From: Flavobacteriaceae bacterium
GTDB lineage: Bacteria > Bacteroidota > Bacteroidia > Flavobacteriales > Flavobacteriaceae
Assembly: GCA_018669795.1 (NCBI GenBank)
Contig: JABHSQ010000007.1
Span: 62,001-126,000 of the forward strand
Length of the DNA stretch: 64,000 bases
Direction of reading: 5' to 3'
Of the stretch, positions 1 to 9,000 are shown piece after piece. The translations under genes were made by a program, and so were the position numbers. Within the stretch, counting starts at the first letter, position 1, and every line of letters starts with the position of its first letter. Below the pieces are notes generated by a model, which worked only from the letters and a program-made list of their open reading frames with translations, was not told where the DNA came from and did no database searches.

Positions 1-418
1 CTGTTAACCCAAAGCATCCAATAAATTCACCAGAAGCTAATTTTGGAAGATATTTCATGCGTTGTTCTTCATTTCCATATTTCCATATTGGATACATTAC
101 TAATGAAGATTGAACACTAGCGGTACTTCTCACGCCACTATCTCCACGCTCAATTTCTTGCATGATTAACCCATATGAAATCTGATCCAATCCAGCGCCA
201 CCATATTCTTCAGGAATATAAGGTCCAAAAGCGCCAATATCAGCTAATCCTTTTACTATTTGATGGGGGAATTCTGCTTTTTGAGCATATTCTTCAATAA
301 TAGGAGAAACATCTCGCTTTACCCATTCTCTAGCGGTATCACGGATTAATTTATGTTCATCTGTTAATAAATCATCAAGATTGTAATAATCTGGAGCTTC
401 AAATAAATCAGGTTTCAT
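1..418 (-). CDS. acyl-CoA dehydrogenase, N-terminal part (runs off the left edge)
   Basis: The minus strand is open from an ATG at 416-418 to the window edge, giving about 139 residues. The start (MKPDLFEAPDYYNLDDLLTD) and the following segment with REWVKRDVSP and later FGPYIPEEYGGAG are typical of the N-terminal helical domain of acyl-CoA dehydrogenases, closest in feel to the glutaryl-CoA dehydrogenase-like members common in Flavobacteriia. Such enzymes are FAD-dependent and cytoplasmic and oxidise acyl-CoA at the alpha-beta bond. The catalytic base and FAD-binding C-terminal part lie outside the window, so the substrate cannot be judged. It is transcribed away from the rest of the window; the next gene is on the same strand. 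Confidence 0.85.
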   Translation of the reverse strand, partial: MKPDLFEAPDYYNLDDLLTDEHKLIRDTAREWVKRDVSPIIEEYAQKAEFPHQIVKGLADIGAFGPYIPEEYGGAGLDQISYGLIMQEIERGDSGVRSTASVQSSLVMYPIWKYGNEEQRMKYLPKLASGEFIGCFGLT

Positions 419-503
419 AGTTTATTTATTTATTTGTCAAAAGTAATTAATGATATGCAATTTTGCACTTATTCTAAAGAGTAATTAAATAAATATTTTG
501 AAA

Positions 504-1592
504 TTATTTATTTAAATATAATGCCAGTAAGCTATGAAAGTGATGTACCCCCTTTTCCCTCTTTGGCGAAAACCTTCCTGCCTTATAAAAAGAAGAATTC
601 ACTCCTTTTTGAACATTTTCCACTACAAACTCATCTTCCCGTTCTACTTTATCCAAATCGTTGCCTGCTCCTTTATTTAATTTAGTTGGATCATATACAT
701 AAGAGATAAAAGACACTTTAGTTCTATTGATATCGATTGGTTTAACTATATTTAAAGAAAGACCCCAAGGGTAAAAGTTAAACATCATATTTGGGAAAAC
801 CCAATAATAATAAGCAGCTACATTTTTACCATAATCTACATGACCTTCTGGTAAGTCAAATACTTCAGTAGCTTCATTTGTATATCCAATTTGGAGATTG
901 CAATGCTCGTAGATTTCTGTTTTATAGCTGCCATAATCAAGCATTTTGTTTAAACCTTCATGTACAAAAGGAACATGAAAACCTTCTAAATAATTATCAC
1001 AATATAATGCCCAATTTGCGTGAACTAGAAAATCTTTGCTAGTGGAGGTGTCTAGGGAAAATTCATCCAATGGCAGAAATCCAATACGTTCTTTCATCGT
1101 GTCGATTACTTTTGAAAACTGAAAATCGGGATATAAACCTACAAACAATAAAGGTCCCCATTTTTCTAATGGAAACTTATGTAAATGATCACAAGGTCTT
1201 GGAAAATCATCTGCATCTTCAAATTCTGGCATATATTCAAATGCTCCATCTAAATTAAAGCGTCTGCCATGATACATACAGGTCAGTTTTTTTGCTTTAC
1301 CAGGATGTAAGGCCACTAAATTCCCTCTATGGGTACAAACATTAGTAAAACAATTGATTTCATCTTTCTCGTTTCTTACGATGACTAAGGGTTCCGTCAA
1401 ATAATTATCTAGAAGTACTAAAGGATAAACTGATTGTGGAAGCTTTACTAAATTTTCATCACCAATCCATTGCCAAGTTTTTAAGAATATTTTCTCTTTT
1501 ACGTTTTCAAAAATATCTTTGTCTTTATAAAAAGTTGCTGGTAAAGTTTCTGCTTTAGAAATATCTGAATTGATAAAAAACATTTTTGGCAT
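504..1592 (-). CDS. Rieske [2Fe-2S] aromatic ring-hydroxylating oxygenase alpha-subunit family
   Basis: A 362-residue protein. The Rieske cluster ligands are visible as C86-x-H88 and C105-x-x-H108. The mononuclear iron site appears as N200-x-x-E203-x-x-H206-x4-H211 in the segment DNYLEGFHVPFVH. This is the layout of choline monooxygenase, carnitine oxygenase and aromatic dioxygenase alpha subunits, which hydroxylate or demethylate small molecules with electrons from a separate reductase. No reductase or ferredoxin gene is adjacent, so the partner must be elsewhere. The substrate cannot be told from the sequence. The gene is divergent from the permease at 1656, with about 60 bases between them, so they may share a control region. 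An alternative start three codons in (MFFINSD) is possible. Confidence 0.85.
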   Translation of the reverse strand: MPKMFFINSDISKAETLPATFYKDKDIFENVKEKIFLKTWQWIGDENLVKLPQSVYPLVLLDNYLTEPLVIVRNEKDEINCFTNVCTHRGNLVALHPGKAKKLTCMYHGRRFNLDGAFEYMPEFEDADDFPRPCDHLHKFPLEKWGPLLFVGLYPDFQFSKVIDTMKERIGFLPLDEFSLDTSTSKDFLVHANWALYCDNYLEGFHVPFVHEGLNKMLDYGSYKTEIYEHCNLQIGYTNEATEVFDLPEGHVDYGKNVAAYYYWVFPNMMFNFYPWGLSLNIVKPIDINRTKVSFISYVYDPTKLNKGAGNDLDKVEREDEFVVENVQKGVNSSFYKAGRFSPKREKGVHHFHSLLALYLNK

Positions 1593-1655
1593 GGCTAAAT
1601 AGGTTTATTGTATTTTCGTAAACTGACTTTAAATTTAACCAATTTATTATAATAT

Positions 1656-2966
1656 ATGAAAACTAAATCTCAAAAGATTGGTTTACTAACCACAACTTCT
1701 TTGGTAGTTGGTAATATGATAGGTGTAGGAATATTTGTTTTACCTGCGGTATTATCAAACTATGGCAGTGTAAGCTTATTAGGATGGCTATTTACTGCTA
1801 CTGGGGCTTTAATTTTAGCAAAAATATTTAGTAACTTTAGTAAGATCATTGTTAGTAAAAGTGGTGGTCCTTATGTATACTCAAAAGCGGGATTTGGTGA
1901 TTTTATAGGATTTTTGGTTGCTTGGGGTTATTGGATTGCCTGTTGGGTAGGTAACGGAGCAATTGCAATAGCAATAATAGGTGCAGCAAGCTTTTTTATT
2001 CCTGAATTGGCAAGCAATTCGGTATTGTCGGTTAGCCTTGGATTAGCCCTTATTTGGATATTTACTTGGATTAATGCTAGAGGAATTAAAGAGTCAGGAA
2101 AAATTCAATTAATCACTACTATATTAAAAATATTGCCACTTCTGTTTGTTATTATCATCGGAATCTTCTTTTTTAAGTTTGATAATTTCCCTGAATTTAA
2201 TTTAACAGGAGAAAGTAATTTTTCAGCTATTTCTGCAGTTGCCACTTTAACACTGTATGCTTTTTTAGGTATAGAATGTGCTACCATACCCGCAGGGAAT
2301 ATAGAAAATCCAGAAAAAACTATCCCAAGAGCTACTATGTTGGGAACCATCATTGTTACTATCTTATATATTTTAGGAACGGTTGTTTTATTTGGAATTT
2401 TACCCTTGGATATTTTGCAAAATTCTCCTGCGCCATTTGCAGAAGCTGCTAAAATTATAGGTGGAGATTATGGAGGCTATTTTGTTGCTGTTGGTGTTTT
2501 AATATCTGGAATTGGAGTATTAAATGGGTGGATTTTAATTACGGGTCAAATTTCTATGGCAACTGCAAAAGATGATTTATTTCCAGGTTTTTTTAAGAAA
2601 GAAAATAAAAAAGGAGCTCCTGTTAATGGATTTATTATCGGTGGAGTATTGTCATCGATTGTGATGTTAATGAACTATTCTGAAGGATTGGTGGAGCAAT
2701 TTGAATTTATTATTCAACTTTCAGTATTGGTTGTGCTAATGCCTTATTTGTTTACAGCGGCATCCTATGTTTTAGTTGTTATTGAAAAAAAGCTTCACAC
2801 TAAAAGCTGGATAAAAACATTTGTATTATCAGCTTTAGGCTTTTCATATTCCTTATGGACAATATATGGTTCTGGACCTGAAACCGTTTTCTACGGTTTT
2901 TTACTGATGTTAATAGGAATACCTGTATATATTTATATGAAATGGATTAAAAACAAAGAAAATTAA
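1656..2966 (+). CDS. APC-family amino acid permease
   Basis: A 436-residue polytopic membrane protein with about 12 hydrophobic segments. The N-terminus contains the APC-superfamily signature of TM1 (VVGNMIGVGIFVLPAVL), like the arginine/agmatine antiporter and basic amino-acid permeases. It should move amino acids across the inner membrane. Its stop codon overlaps the ATG of the next gene (TAATG, sharing one base at 2966), so the two are translationally coupled. Because the next gene is a dimethylargininase-like enzyme, an arginine-type or methylated-arginine substrate is a reasonable inference, but the transporter sequence alone does not prove it. Confidence 0.85.
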   Translation: MKTKSQKIGLLTTTSLVVGNMIGVGIFVLPAVLSNYGSVSLLGWLFTATGALILAKIFSNFSKIIVSKSGGPYVYSKAGFGDFIGFLVAWGYWIACWVGNGAIAIAIIGAASFFIPELASNSVLSVSLGLALIWIFTWINARGIKESGKIQLITTILKILPLLFVIIIGIFFFKFDNFPEFNLTGESNFSAISAVATLTLYAFLGIECATIPAGNIENPEKTIPRATMLGTIIVTILYILGTVVLFGILPLDILQNSPAPFAEAAKIIGGDYGGYFVAVGVLISGIGVLNGWILITGQISMATAKDDLFPGFFKKENKKGAPVNGFIIGGVLSSIVMLMNYSEGLVEQFEFIIQLSVLVVLMPYLFTAASYVLVVIEKKLHTKSWIKTFVLSALGFSYSLWTIYGSGPETVFYGFLLMLIGIPVYIYMKWIKNKEN

Positions 2967-3844
2967 TGAAGACTACATATCATTCAGAATATCATCAATT
3001 AAAATCAGTTTTTATTAAAGATGTACAAAACGCTTTTGTTTCAGAAAAATTATTAGAAGAACAATGGCAAGAATTACATTATCTAAGTCAACCTAATTTT
3101 GAAAACTCATTAAAAGAGTATAAAAATTTCGAAAAAGCAATTCAAAAAAATGGTGCTTTAATAAAGGAATTCCTTTTTGACGATAAAGTAACTATAGATT
3201 CCATTTATTGTCGCGATGCCTCCATTGCAACCAATTTTGGAATGATTATTTGCAATATGGGAAAATCGGGTAGATTAAACGAACCGGAAGCTCAAATGCA
3301 AACCTATAAAAATCATTCCATTCCAATATTAGGAATCATAGAAGCGCCAGGAACCATAGAAGGAGGTGACGTGGCTTGGTTAGATGAAAAAACATTAGCG
3401 GTAGGGCATACCTATAGAACCAATGAAGAAGGGATTATGCAATTAAAAAACATGTTGGAACCCAAAGGTATTGAGGTGATTGTAGTGGAACTGCCTCATT
3501 ATAAAGGAACATCAGATGTATTTCATCTAATGTCTATTTTAAGTCCTGTGGATAAAGATTTAGCGGTAGTTTATTCTCCATTAATGCCTATAAAATTTAG
3601 AAATCAACTATTAAAAAGAAATTATCAATTAGTTGAAGTTCCTGAAGAGGAATTCGAATCTATGGGTTGTAATGTATTAGCAATAGCGCCTAGAGATTGT
3701 TTGATGATGCAAGGAAACCCTAAAACTGAAAAGGCATTAATACAAGCTGGATGTACAGTTATAGCCTATCAAGGTGAGCATATTAGTGTCTATGGAGGTG
3801 GTGGACCCACTTGTTTATCGAGACCTTTACTTAGAAAATTGTAA
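2966..3844 (+). CDS. dimethylarginine dimethylaminohydrolase-like amidinotransferase-family enzyme
   Basis: A 292-residue protein of the guanidine-modifying (amidinotransferase/DDAH/arginine deiminase) fold. Visible family residues are E132-G-G-D135, the catalytic His187 in the segment DVFHLMSIL, and the nucleophile Cys283 in GGPTCLSRP near the C-terminus. The length is close to DDAH (about 250-290) and shorter than arginine deiminase (about 410). The family hydrolyses methylated arginines to citrulline plus methylamines; other members act on arginine or N-succinylarginine. It is coupled to the upstream amino-acid permease by a one-base overlap, which suggests uptake followed by hydrolysis. 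It is convergent with trmN6, with no gap between the two stop codons. Confidence 0.8.
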   Translation: MKTTYHSEYHQLKSVFIKDVQNAFVSEKLLEEQWQELHYLSQPNFENSLKEYKNFEKAIQKNGALIKEFLFDDKVTIDSIYCRDASIATNFGMIICNMGKSGRLNEPEAQMQTYKNHSIPILGIIEAPGTIEGGDVAWLDEKTLAVGHTYRTNEEGIMQLKNMLEPKGIEVIVVELPHYKGTSDVFHLMSILSPVDKDLAVVYSPLMPIKFRNQLLKRNYQLVEVPEEEFESMGCNVLAIAPRDCLMMQGNPKTEKALIQAGCTVIAYQGEHISVYGGGGPTCLSRPLLRKL

Positions 3845-4549
3845 TTACATTTTTAGATAAAAATCCTTCACTAAGTTTTTGTATGCTTCGGTATAAACAT
3901 GTCTTGAAATTTCAACAGTAAGTTCTTCTTGTATTATTTCGGATTTCTCAAATGTAAACTCCATTAAACTTCTTTTTACTTCAGAAGTTGGATTACCTTT
4001 AACCCTACAGATTCGCTTTGGAAATAATCCAACTTCTAAAGCTAAAGCAATAAAATTTTCTTCTTCCTTTCTAGGAAGTATCAAAGCAAATATCCCTTTT
4101 TCTGAAAGAAATTGATATGCGAAAATCGCTAAGTCTCTAAAAGGTAGTGTGTCTGTGAAACGAGCGGTATTTCTTTTGTTGTTGTTAGATTTATATTCAT
4201 CGGAATAAAACGGAGGATTCGAAATAATTAAATCGTATTCTTCTTCCATTTCTGCTGCACATTCTTGTGCAGAGGCATGAAAACAAAACAAACGATCTCC
4301 CCAAGGAGAGTTCTCAAAATTCCCAACGCATTGTTCAAATGCATCTTCATCAATTTCGATAGCTTCTAGCGTTTCAGCCTGGCATCGCTGAGCTAATTGA
4401 AGAGATAGAATTCCTGTTCCCGCACCAATATCTAGAATACTTTGAGGATTTTTTTCCAAAGAAACCCAAGCGCCTAATAAAACACCATCAGTTCCAATTT
4501 TCATGGCACATCGATCTTGTTGAATTGAAAACTGTTTAAATTCAAACAT
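3845..4549 (-). CDS. trmN6: tRNA1(Val) (adenine37-N6)-methyltransferase
   Basis: A 234-residue class I SAM-dependent methyltransferase. The SAM-binding motif DIGAGTG lies at residues 40-46 and the N6-adenine methyltransferase motif NPPFY at 111-115. The N-terminal segment with KIGTDGVLLGAW is characteristic of TrmN6 (YfiC), which methylates A37 of tRNA-Val in the cytoplasm. It is the last gene of the rpsP-rimM-trmN6 run: RimM starts at 5095 and ends at 4571, leaving 21 bases before this ATG. RNA modification and ribosome maturation genes therefore share one transcript. Confidence 0.9.
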   Translation of the reverse strand: MFEFKQFSIQQDRCAMKIGTDGVLLGAWVSLEKNPQSILDIGAGTGILSLQLAQRCQAETLEAIEIDEDAFEQCVGNFENSPWGDRLFCFHASAQECAAEMEEEYDLIISNPPFYSDEYKSNNNKRNTARFTDTLPFRDLAIFAYQFLSEKGIFALILPRKEEENFIALALEVGLFPKRICRVKGNPTSEVKRSLMEFTFEKSEIIQEELTVEISRHVYTEAYKNLVKDFYLKM

Positions 4550-4570
4550 AATTAATGCTAATAAAATTTA

Positions 4571-5095
4571 TTAAAGATAAATTTTAATCAAGCCTTTTGG
4601 GACTTCAAGTTGAATGATTTTATTTTCTCTATCTACATTTTTAATAAAACGGTCGATCAATGGAATTAATATTTGTTTTCCATTGCGATCAATTTCAAAT
4701 AGCGGTTGAAAAGTACTTTCATTTACTCCAGTAATTACACCTACTTCTCCAAAAGAGGTGTCTGCTGCCTTAAAACCGATAATTTCATGAAAATAAAACT
4801 TATTACCAGTTAGTTTTGGCAATAAATCTAGGGGTAAAAATAAATCACATTTTAATAATGGATCTGCATCTTCATCTCCATTTATATTTTCAAATTTTAC
4901 TCGAAGGAGTTCCGATTTATGAAGGGAACTACGTTCAATAAAAAATGGAACCAAGTTTTTGTTTTTTTGAACAAAAACCGATTCCATTTTAGTATAAAAT
5001 TTAGGATTGTCTGTATCTAATTTTACAAGTAACTCTCCTTTAAAGCTATATTTTTTAACAATCTTGCCTAAGTAGAAACAATCCTCCTTTTGCAT
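4571..5095 (-). CDS. rimM: ribosome maturation factor RimM
   Basis: A 174-residue protein with the two-domain RimM layout: an N-terminal beta-barrel beginning YLGKIVKKYSFKGELLVKL, which matches the family start (G-x-I-x-x-x-x-G-x-x-G-E-x-x-V), and a C-terminal PRC-barrel with the segment EIIGFKAADTSFGEVGVITG. RimM binds ribosomal protein S19 and helps mature the 30S head. It lies 10 bases downstream of rpsP, the conserved bacterial order (rpsP-rimM), which supports both calls. Confidence 0.95.
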   Translation of the reverse strand: MQKEDCFYLGKIVKKYSFKGELLVKLDTDNPKFYTKMESVFVQKNKNLVPFFIERSSLHKSELLRVKFENINGDEDADPLLKCDLFLPLDLLPKLTGNKFYFHEIIGFKAADTSFGEVGVITGVNESTFQPLFEIDRNGKQILIPLIDRFIKNVDRENKIIQLEVPKGLIKIYL

Positions 5096-5105
5096 AGTTA
5101 AAAAT

Positions 5106-5711
5106 TTATTCTTCGTCTTTCTTAGCCTCTACAGCAGGCACCTCTTCTTCTTTAGCAGGAGTTACTTCTTCTGCCGCTTCTGCAGCTGCATCATCAATAG
5201 TTTCTTTTTTAGGAGCTTCTTCAGTTACAGTCTCAACCACAACTTCTTCAATAACTTCCACTACAGGAATTGCATCAGTGATACGTTGTTCGTTAACTGC
5301 TTTTTCGGCAGCAAAAGCTTCTGCTTTAATTTTATCTTCAGCATCACTAAGTACCGTACGTTTGCTTTCCACTTCTTTAGTTTTTCCTTCTAACCAAGCA
5401 TTGAATTTTTCTTCAGCTTGCTCTTCAGTAAATGCACCTTTCTTAACACCGCCAGCTAAATGCTTTTTGAGCATCACACCTTTATAAGAAAGAATAGCTC
5501 TTGCTGTATCTGTAGGTTGTGCACCATTGTGCAACCATTGTACAGTTCCATCAATATCAAGATTGATTTCAGCAGGATTTACATTAGGGTTATAAGTTCC
5601 TAATTTTTCAAGGTACTTCCCATCTCTTTTTGATCGGCTATCAGCAGCTACGATCCAGTAAAAAGGTTTTCCTTTTTTACCATGTCTTTGTAATCTAATT
5701 TTTACGGGCAT
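5106..5711 (-). CDS. rpsP: 30S ribosomal protein S16 with acidic C-terminal extension
   Basis: The start is set at MPVKIRLQRHGKKGKPFYWI (ATG at 5709-5711), the universal S16 beginning; a longer upstream reading of 12 residues is not S16-like. The core S16 domain occupies roughly residues 1-85. It is followed by an extension of about 110 residues rich in Glu, Ala, Val and Lys (repeats such as EEVVVETVTEEAPKK), giving 201 residues in place of the usual 80-90. Such extensions are common in Bacteroidota S16 and their role is not known to me. It is first in the rpsP-rimM-trmN6 operon and has a clear promoter upstream. Confidence 0.95.
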   Translation of the reverse strand: MPVKIRLQRHGKKGKPFYWIVAADSRSKRDGKYLEKLGTYNPNVNPAEINLDIDGTVQWLHNGAQPTDTARAILSYKGVMLKKHLAGGVKKGAFTEEQAEEKFNAWLEGKTKEVESKRTVLSDAEDKIKAEAFAAEKAVNEQRITDAIPVVEVIEEVVVETVTEEAPKKETIDDAAAEAAEEVTPAKEEEVPAVEAKKDEE

Positions 5712-5759
5712 ATCTATTAATTTTTGAGGTTCCCGACCCCGGTTCATAATTTAAGTCTG

Positions 5760-5791
5760 CAAAGATAATAATATTTTATTTTGAATTTCAA
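5760..5791 (-). promoter_or_regulatory. Bacteroidota-type promoter for rpsP-rimM-trmN6
   Basis: Read on the minus strand, the -7 box TATCTTTG lies at 5767-5760 and a -33 TTG at 5791-5789, with 21 bases between them. This matches the Bacteroidota sigma factor consensus TTG-N(17-23)-TAnnTTTG. Transcription would start near 5755, about 45 bases before the rpsP ATG. Confidence 0.65.
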
Positions 5792-6053
5792 TAGTTTCAA
5801 CTTTTTCTTTGCATTTGTGAAAACCTAAATTTAATCAGCAACCAATGCGTTAAGTACAACTCAGTTTAATGTAACCTATCCATAAGAGTTTTATAAAATA
5901 TTTTGAAAAGTAACTTCCTTAAAGGAGCGAATTTTTTATTTAAAAAAGTTAACAACTCTTTGCTTTTTTATTCTATTTTGAAAGGTGGTTTTTATATTTT
6001 TAAACCTTTAGATCAATTGCGATTTAAAAATAATTTTAATTCTCCTATTTTTT
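5792..6053. other. AT-rich divergent intergenic region between rpsP and dnaE
   Basis: Together with 5712-5791 this leaves about 340 bases without a gene. It holds the rpsP promoter; beyond that I see AT-rich sequence, no clear open frame, and no convincing TAnnTTTG box for dnaE. Confidence 0.4.
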
Positions 6054-9000
6054 ATGTTTTTAATTTTTGATACCGAAACTACCGGACTCCCAAAACGTTG
6101 GAATGCACCTTTAACAGACAGCGATAATTGGCCAAGATGTATTCAAATAGCTTGGCAATTGCATGATAAAAATGGTGTATTGCTAGAACATGAAGATTAT
6201 TTAGTACAGCCAGAAGGTTTTAATATTCCGTATGATGCTGAAAAAATACATGGTATTTCAACTGAATTAGCAGAAAAAAAGGGAATACCTTTAACTGAGG
6301 TTATTGAAAAGTTTCAGAAAGCACTTGCAAAAACTAATTTTATTGTTGGACAGAATCTTGGTTTTGATAATAATATTATGGGAGCAGAATTCCATAGATT
6401 AGGAATAGAGAATCCCTTGCTTAATTTTCCGATGCTAGATACTTGTACAGAAATAACTGCTCAACTTTGTCAGTTACCAGGAGGTAGAGGAGGAAAATTT
6501 AAACTACCCACTTTATCGGAGTTACACACGTTTTTATTTAGCAAACCTTTTAGTGAAGCTCATAATGCAACTGCCGATGTAGAAGCAACCACGCGTTGTT
6601 TTTTAGAATTAATACGGCGTCAACTTTTTACTGCAAAAGAATTAAATGTTGAATCCAGCTATTTTGAAACATTTACAGAAATAAATCCGCAACCTTTTGA
6701 ATTAATTGGATTAAAACATGTTAATTTAAAAAAAGCATCTGAAAAAATAAGAAAAGAATTAGAGAAATTAACTCAAGAAGATGAGATTTCAACAGCGATT
6801 ATAGAAGAAAATATTGCTGGGCTTGAGGACATTCCATTTGCTCATTTACATAATCATTCACAGTTTTCAATACTTCAATCTACATCCAGCACCCAAAATC
6901 TTGTAAAAGCTGCTGCCGATAATAATATGCCTGCTGTTGCTTTAACAGATTCAGGAAATATGATGGGGGCTTTTCATTTTGTAATGCAAGTCAATGATCA
7001 TAACCAATCATTGACTGAAGAAGATGCTTCTAAAAAAATGAAAGCCATTGTTGGTTGTGAGTTTTTTGTTTGTGAAGATCATTTAAATAAAAACCATAAA
7101 GACAATGGATATCAGATTGTCTTGTTGGCGAAAAATAAAAAAGGCTATCATAATCTTGCAAAAATGTCTTCCTTGGCTTTTACAGATGGTTTTTATTATG
7201 TGCCAAGAATAGACCGAACCATCATTAAAAAATACAAAGAAGATATTATTGTCCTTACTGGAGGCTTATATGGAGAAGTGCCAAATAAGATTTTAAACAT
7301 CGGTGAAAAACAGGCTGAAGATGCATTAATTTGGTGGAAAGAAACTTTTGGGGATGATTTATATGTGGAGATTTCAAGACACGATCAAGAAGATGAAAAG
7401 AGGGTCAATTCGGTATTAATTCCGATGGCTAAAAAACACCAAGTAAAGATGGTGGCAAGTAATAACACCTATTATATAAATAAAGAAGATGCCAATGCAC
7501 ATGATATTTTATTGTGTGTAAAAGATGGTGAAAAACAAGCAACACCTATAGGAAGAGGTCGCGGTTATCGGTATGGACTTCCAAATCAAGAATATTATTT
7601 TAAATCTCAATCTGAAATGAAATCCTTATTTAAGGATCTTCCAGAAGCCATTACTACTATTTCTGAAATTATAGATAAAGTAGCGTCTTATGGCTTAAAA
7701 AGAGATGTATTACTACCTAAGTTTGATATTCCTGAAGAATTTCAAAATCCAGAAGATGAAAAAGATGGAGGTAAAAGAGGAGAAAATGCATACTTAAGAG
7801 GACTTACCTATAAAGGGGCTGAAAAAAGATATGGAGAGCTATCTGACGAAATAAAAGAGAGGATAGATTTTGAGTTGGGGGTAATTGCAAATACAGGCTA
7901 TCCTGGTTATTTTTTAATTTGTCAAGATTTTATTGCAGAAGCCAGAAAGATGGATGTTTCAGTAGGTCCTGGAAGGGGTTCTGCAGCAGGAAGTGTGGTG
8001 GCGTATTGTCTTTGGATTACAAACATCGACCCCATTAAATACAACTTGCTTTTTGAGCGTTTTTTGAATCCTGAACGTGTAAGTATGCCGGATATCGATA
8101 TTGATTTTGATGATGAAGGTAGAGGTAGGGTATTGGATTATGTAATTAAAAAATATGGAACTAATCAAGTAGCACAAATTATTACGTATGGAACGATGGC
8201 CGCTAAATCTTCCATTCGTGATACCGCTCGTGTTTTAGATTTACCCTTAAATTCTGCAGATCGCATATCGAAGTTAATTCCGAATATGACCAAATTAAAA
8301 AAGATATTTGGTTATACGGATGCTGAAATACGGAAAAAATTTAGAAATGACGAAGTACCTAAGGTTAATGAACTTTTAGTAATTGCTGAAGGAAATGATT
8401 TAGAAGCGCAAACTGTTAATCAAGCAAGGATTCTGGAAGGTTCTGTTCGTAATGTAGGGACTCATGCTTGTGGTGTTATTATTACTCCATCAGATATTAC
8501 CAATTTTGTTCCTGTTGCTACTGCAAAGGATTCCGATATGTACGTTACCCAATTTGACAATTCTGTAGTAGAAAGTGCAGGATTGTTAAAAATGGATTTC
8601 CTTGGTTTAAAGACCTTAACCTTAATAAAGGATACCGTTAAATTGGTAAAGTTAAAGCATCAAGTAGATTTAGACCCAGATACTTTTCCATTGGACGATG
8701 AACCTACCTTTGAGTTGTTCCAAAAAGGGGAAACTGTAGGGATATTTCAGTATGAATCTGCAGGAATGCAGAAATATTTAAAGGATTTAAAACCTACTGT
8801 TTTTGATGATTTAATTGCTATGAATGCACTATATCGTCCCGGTCCAATAGAATACATACCAAGTTTTGTGAATCGTAAAAACGGGGAAGAAGAAATTCTT
8901 TATGACCTTCCTGCCATGGAAGAGTTTTTAAAAGAAACTTACGGGATTACTGTTTACCAAGAGCAAGTGATGTTGCTTTCTCAAAAGCTAGCAAACTTTA

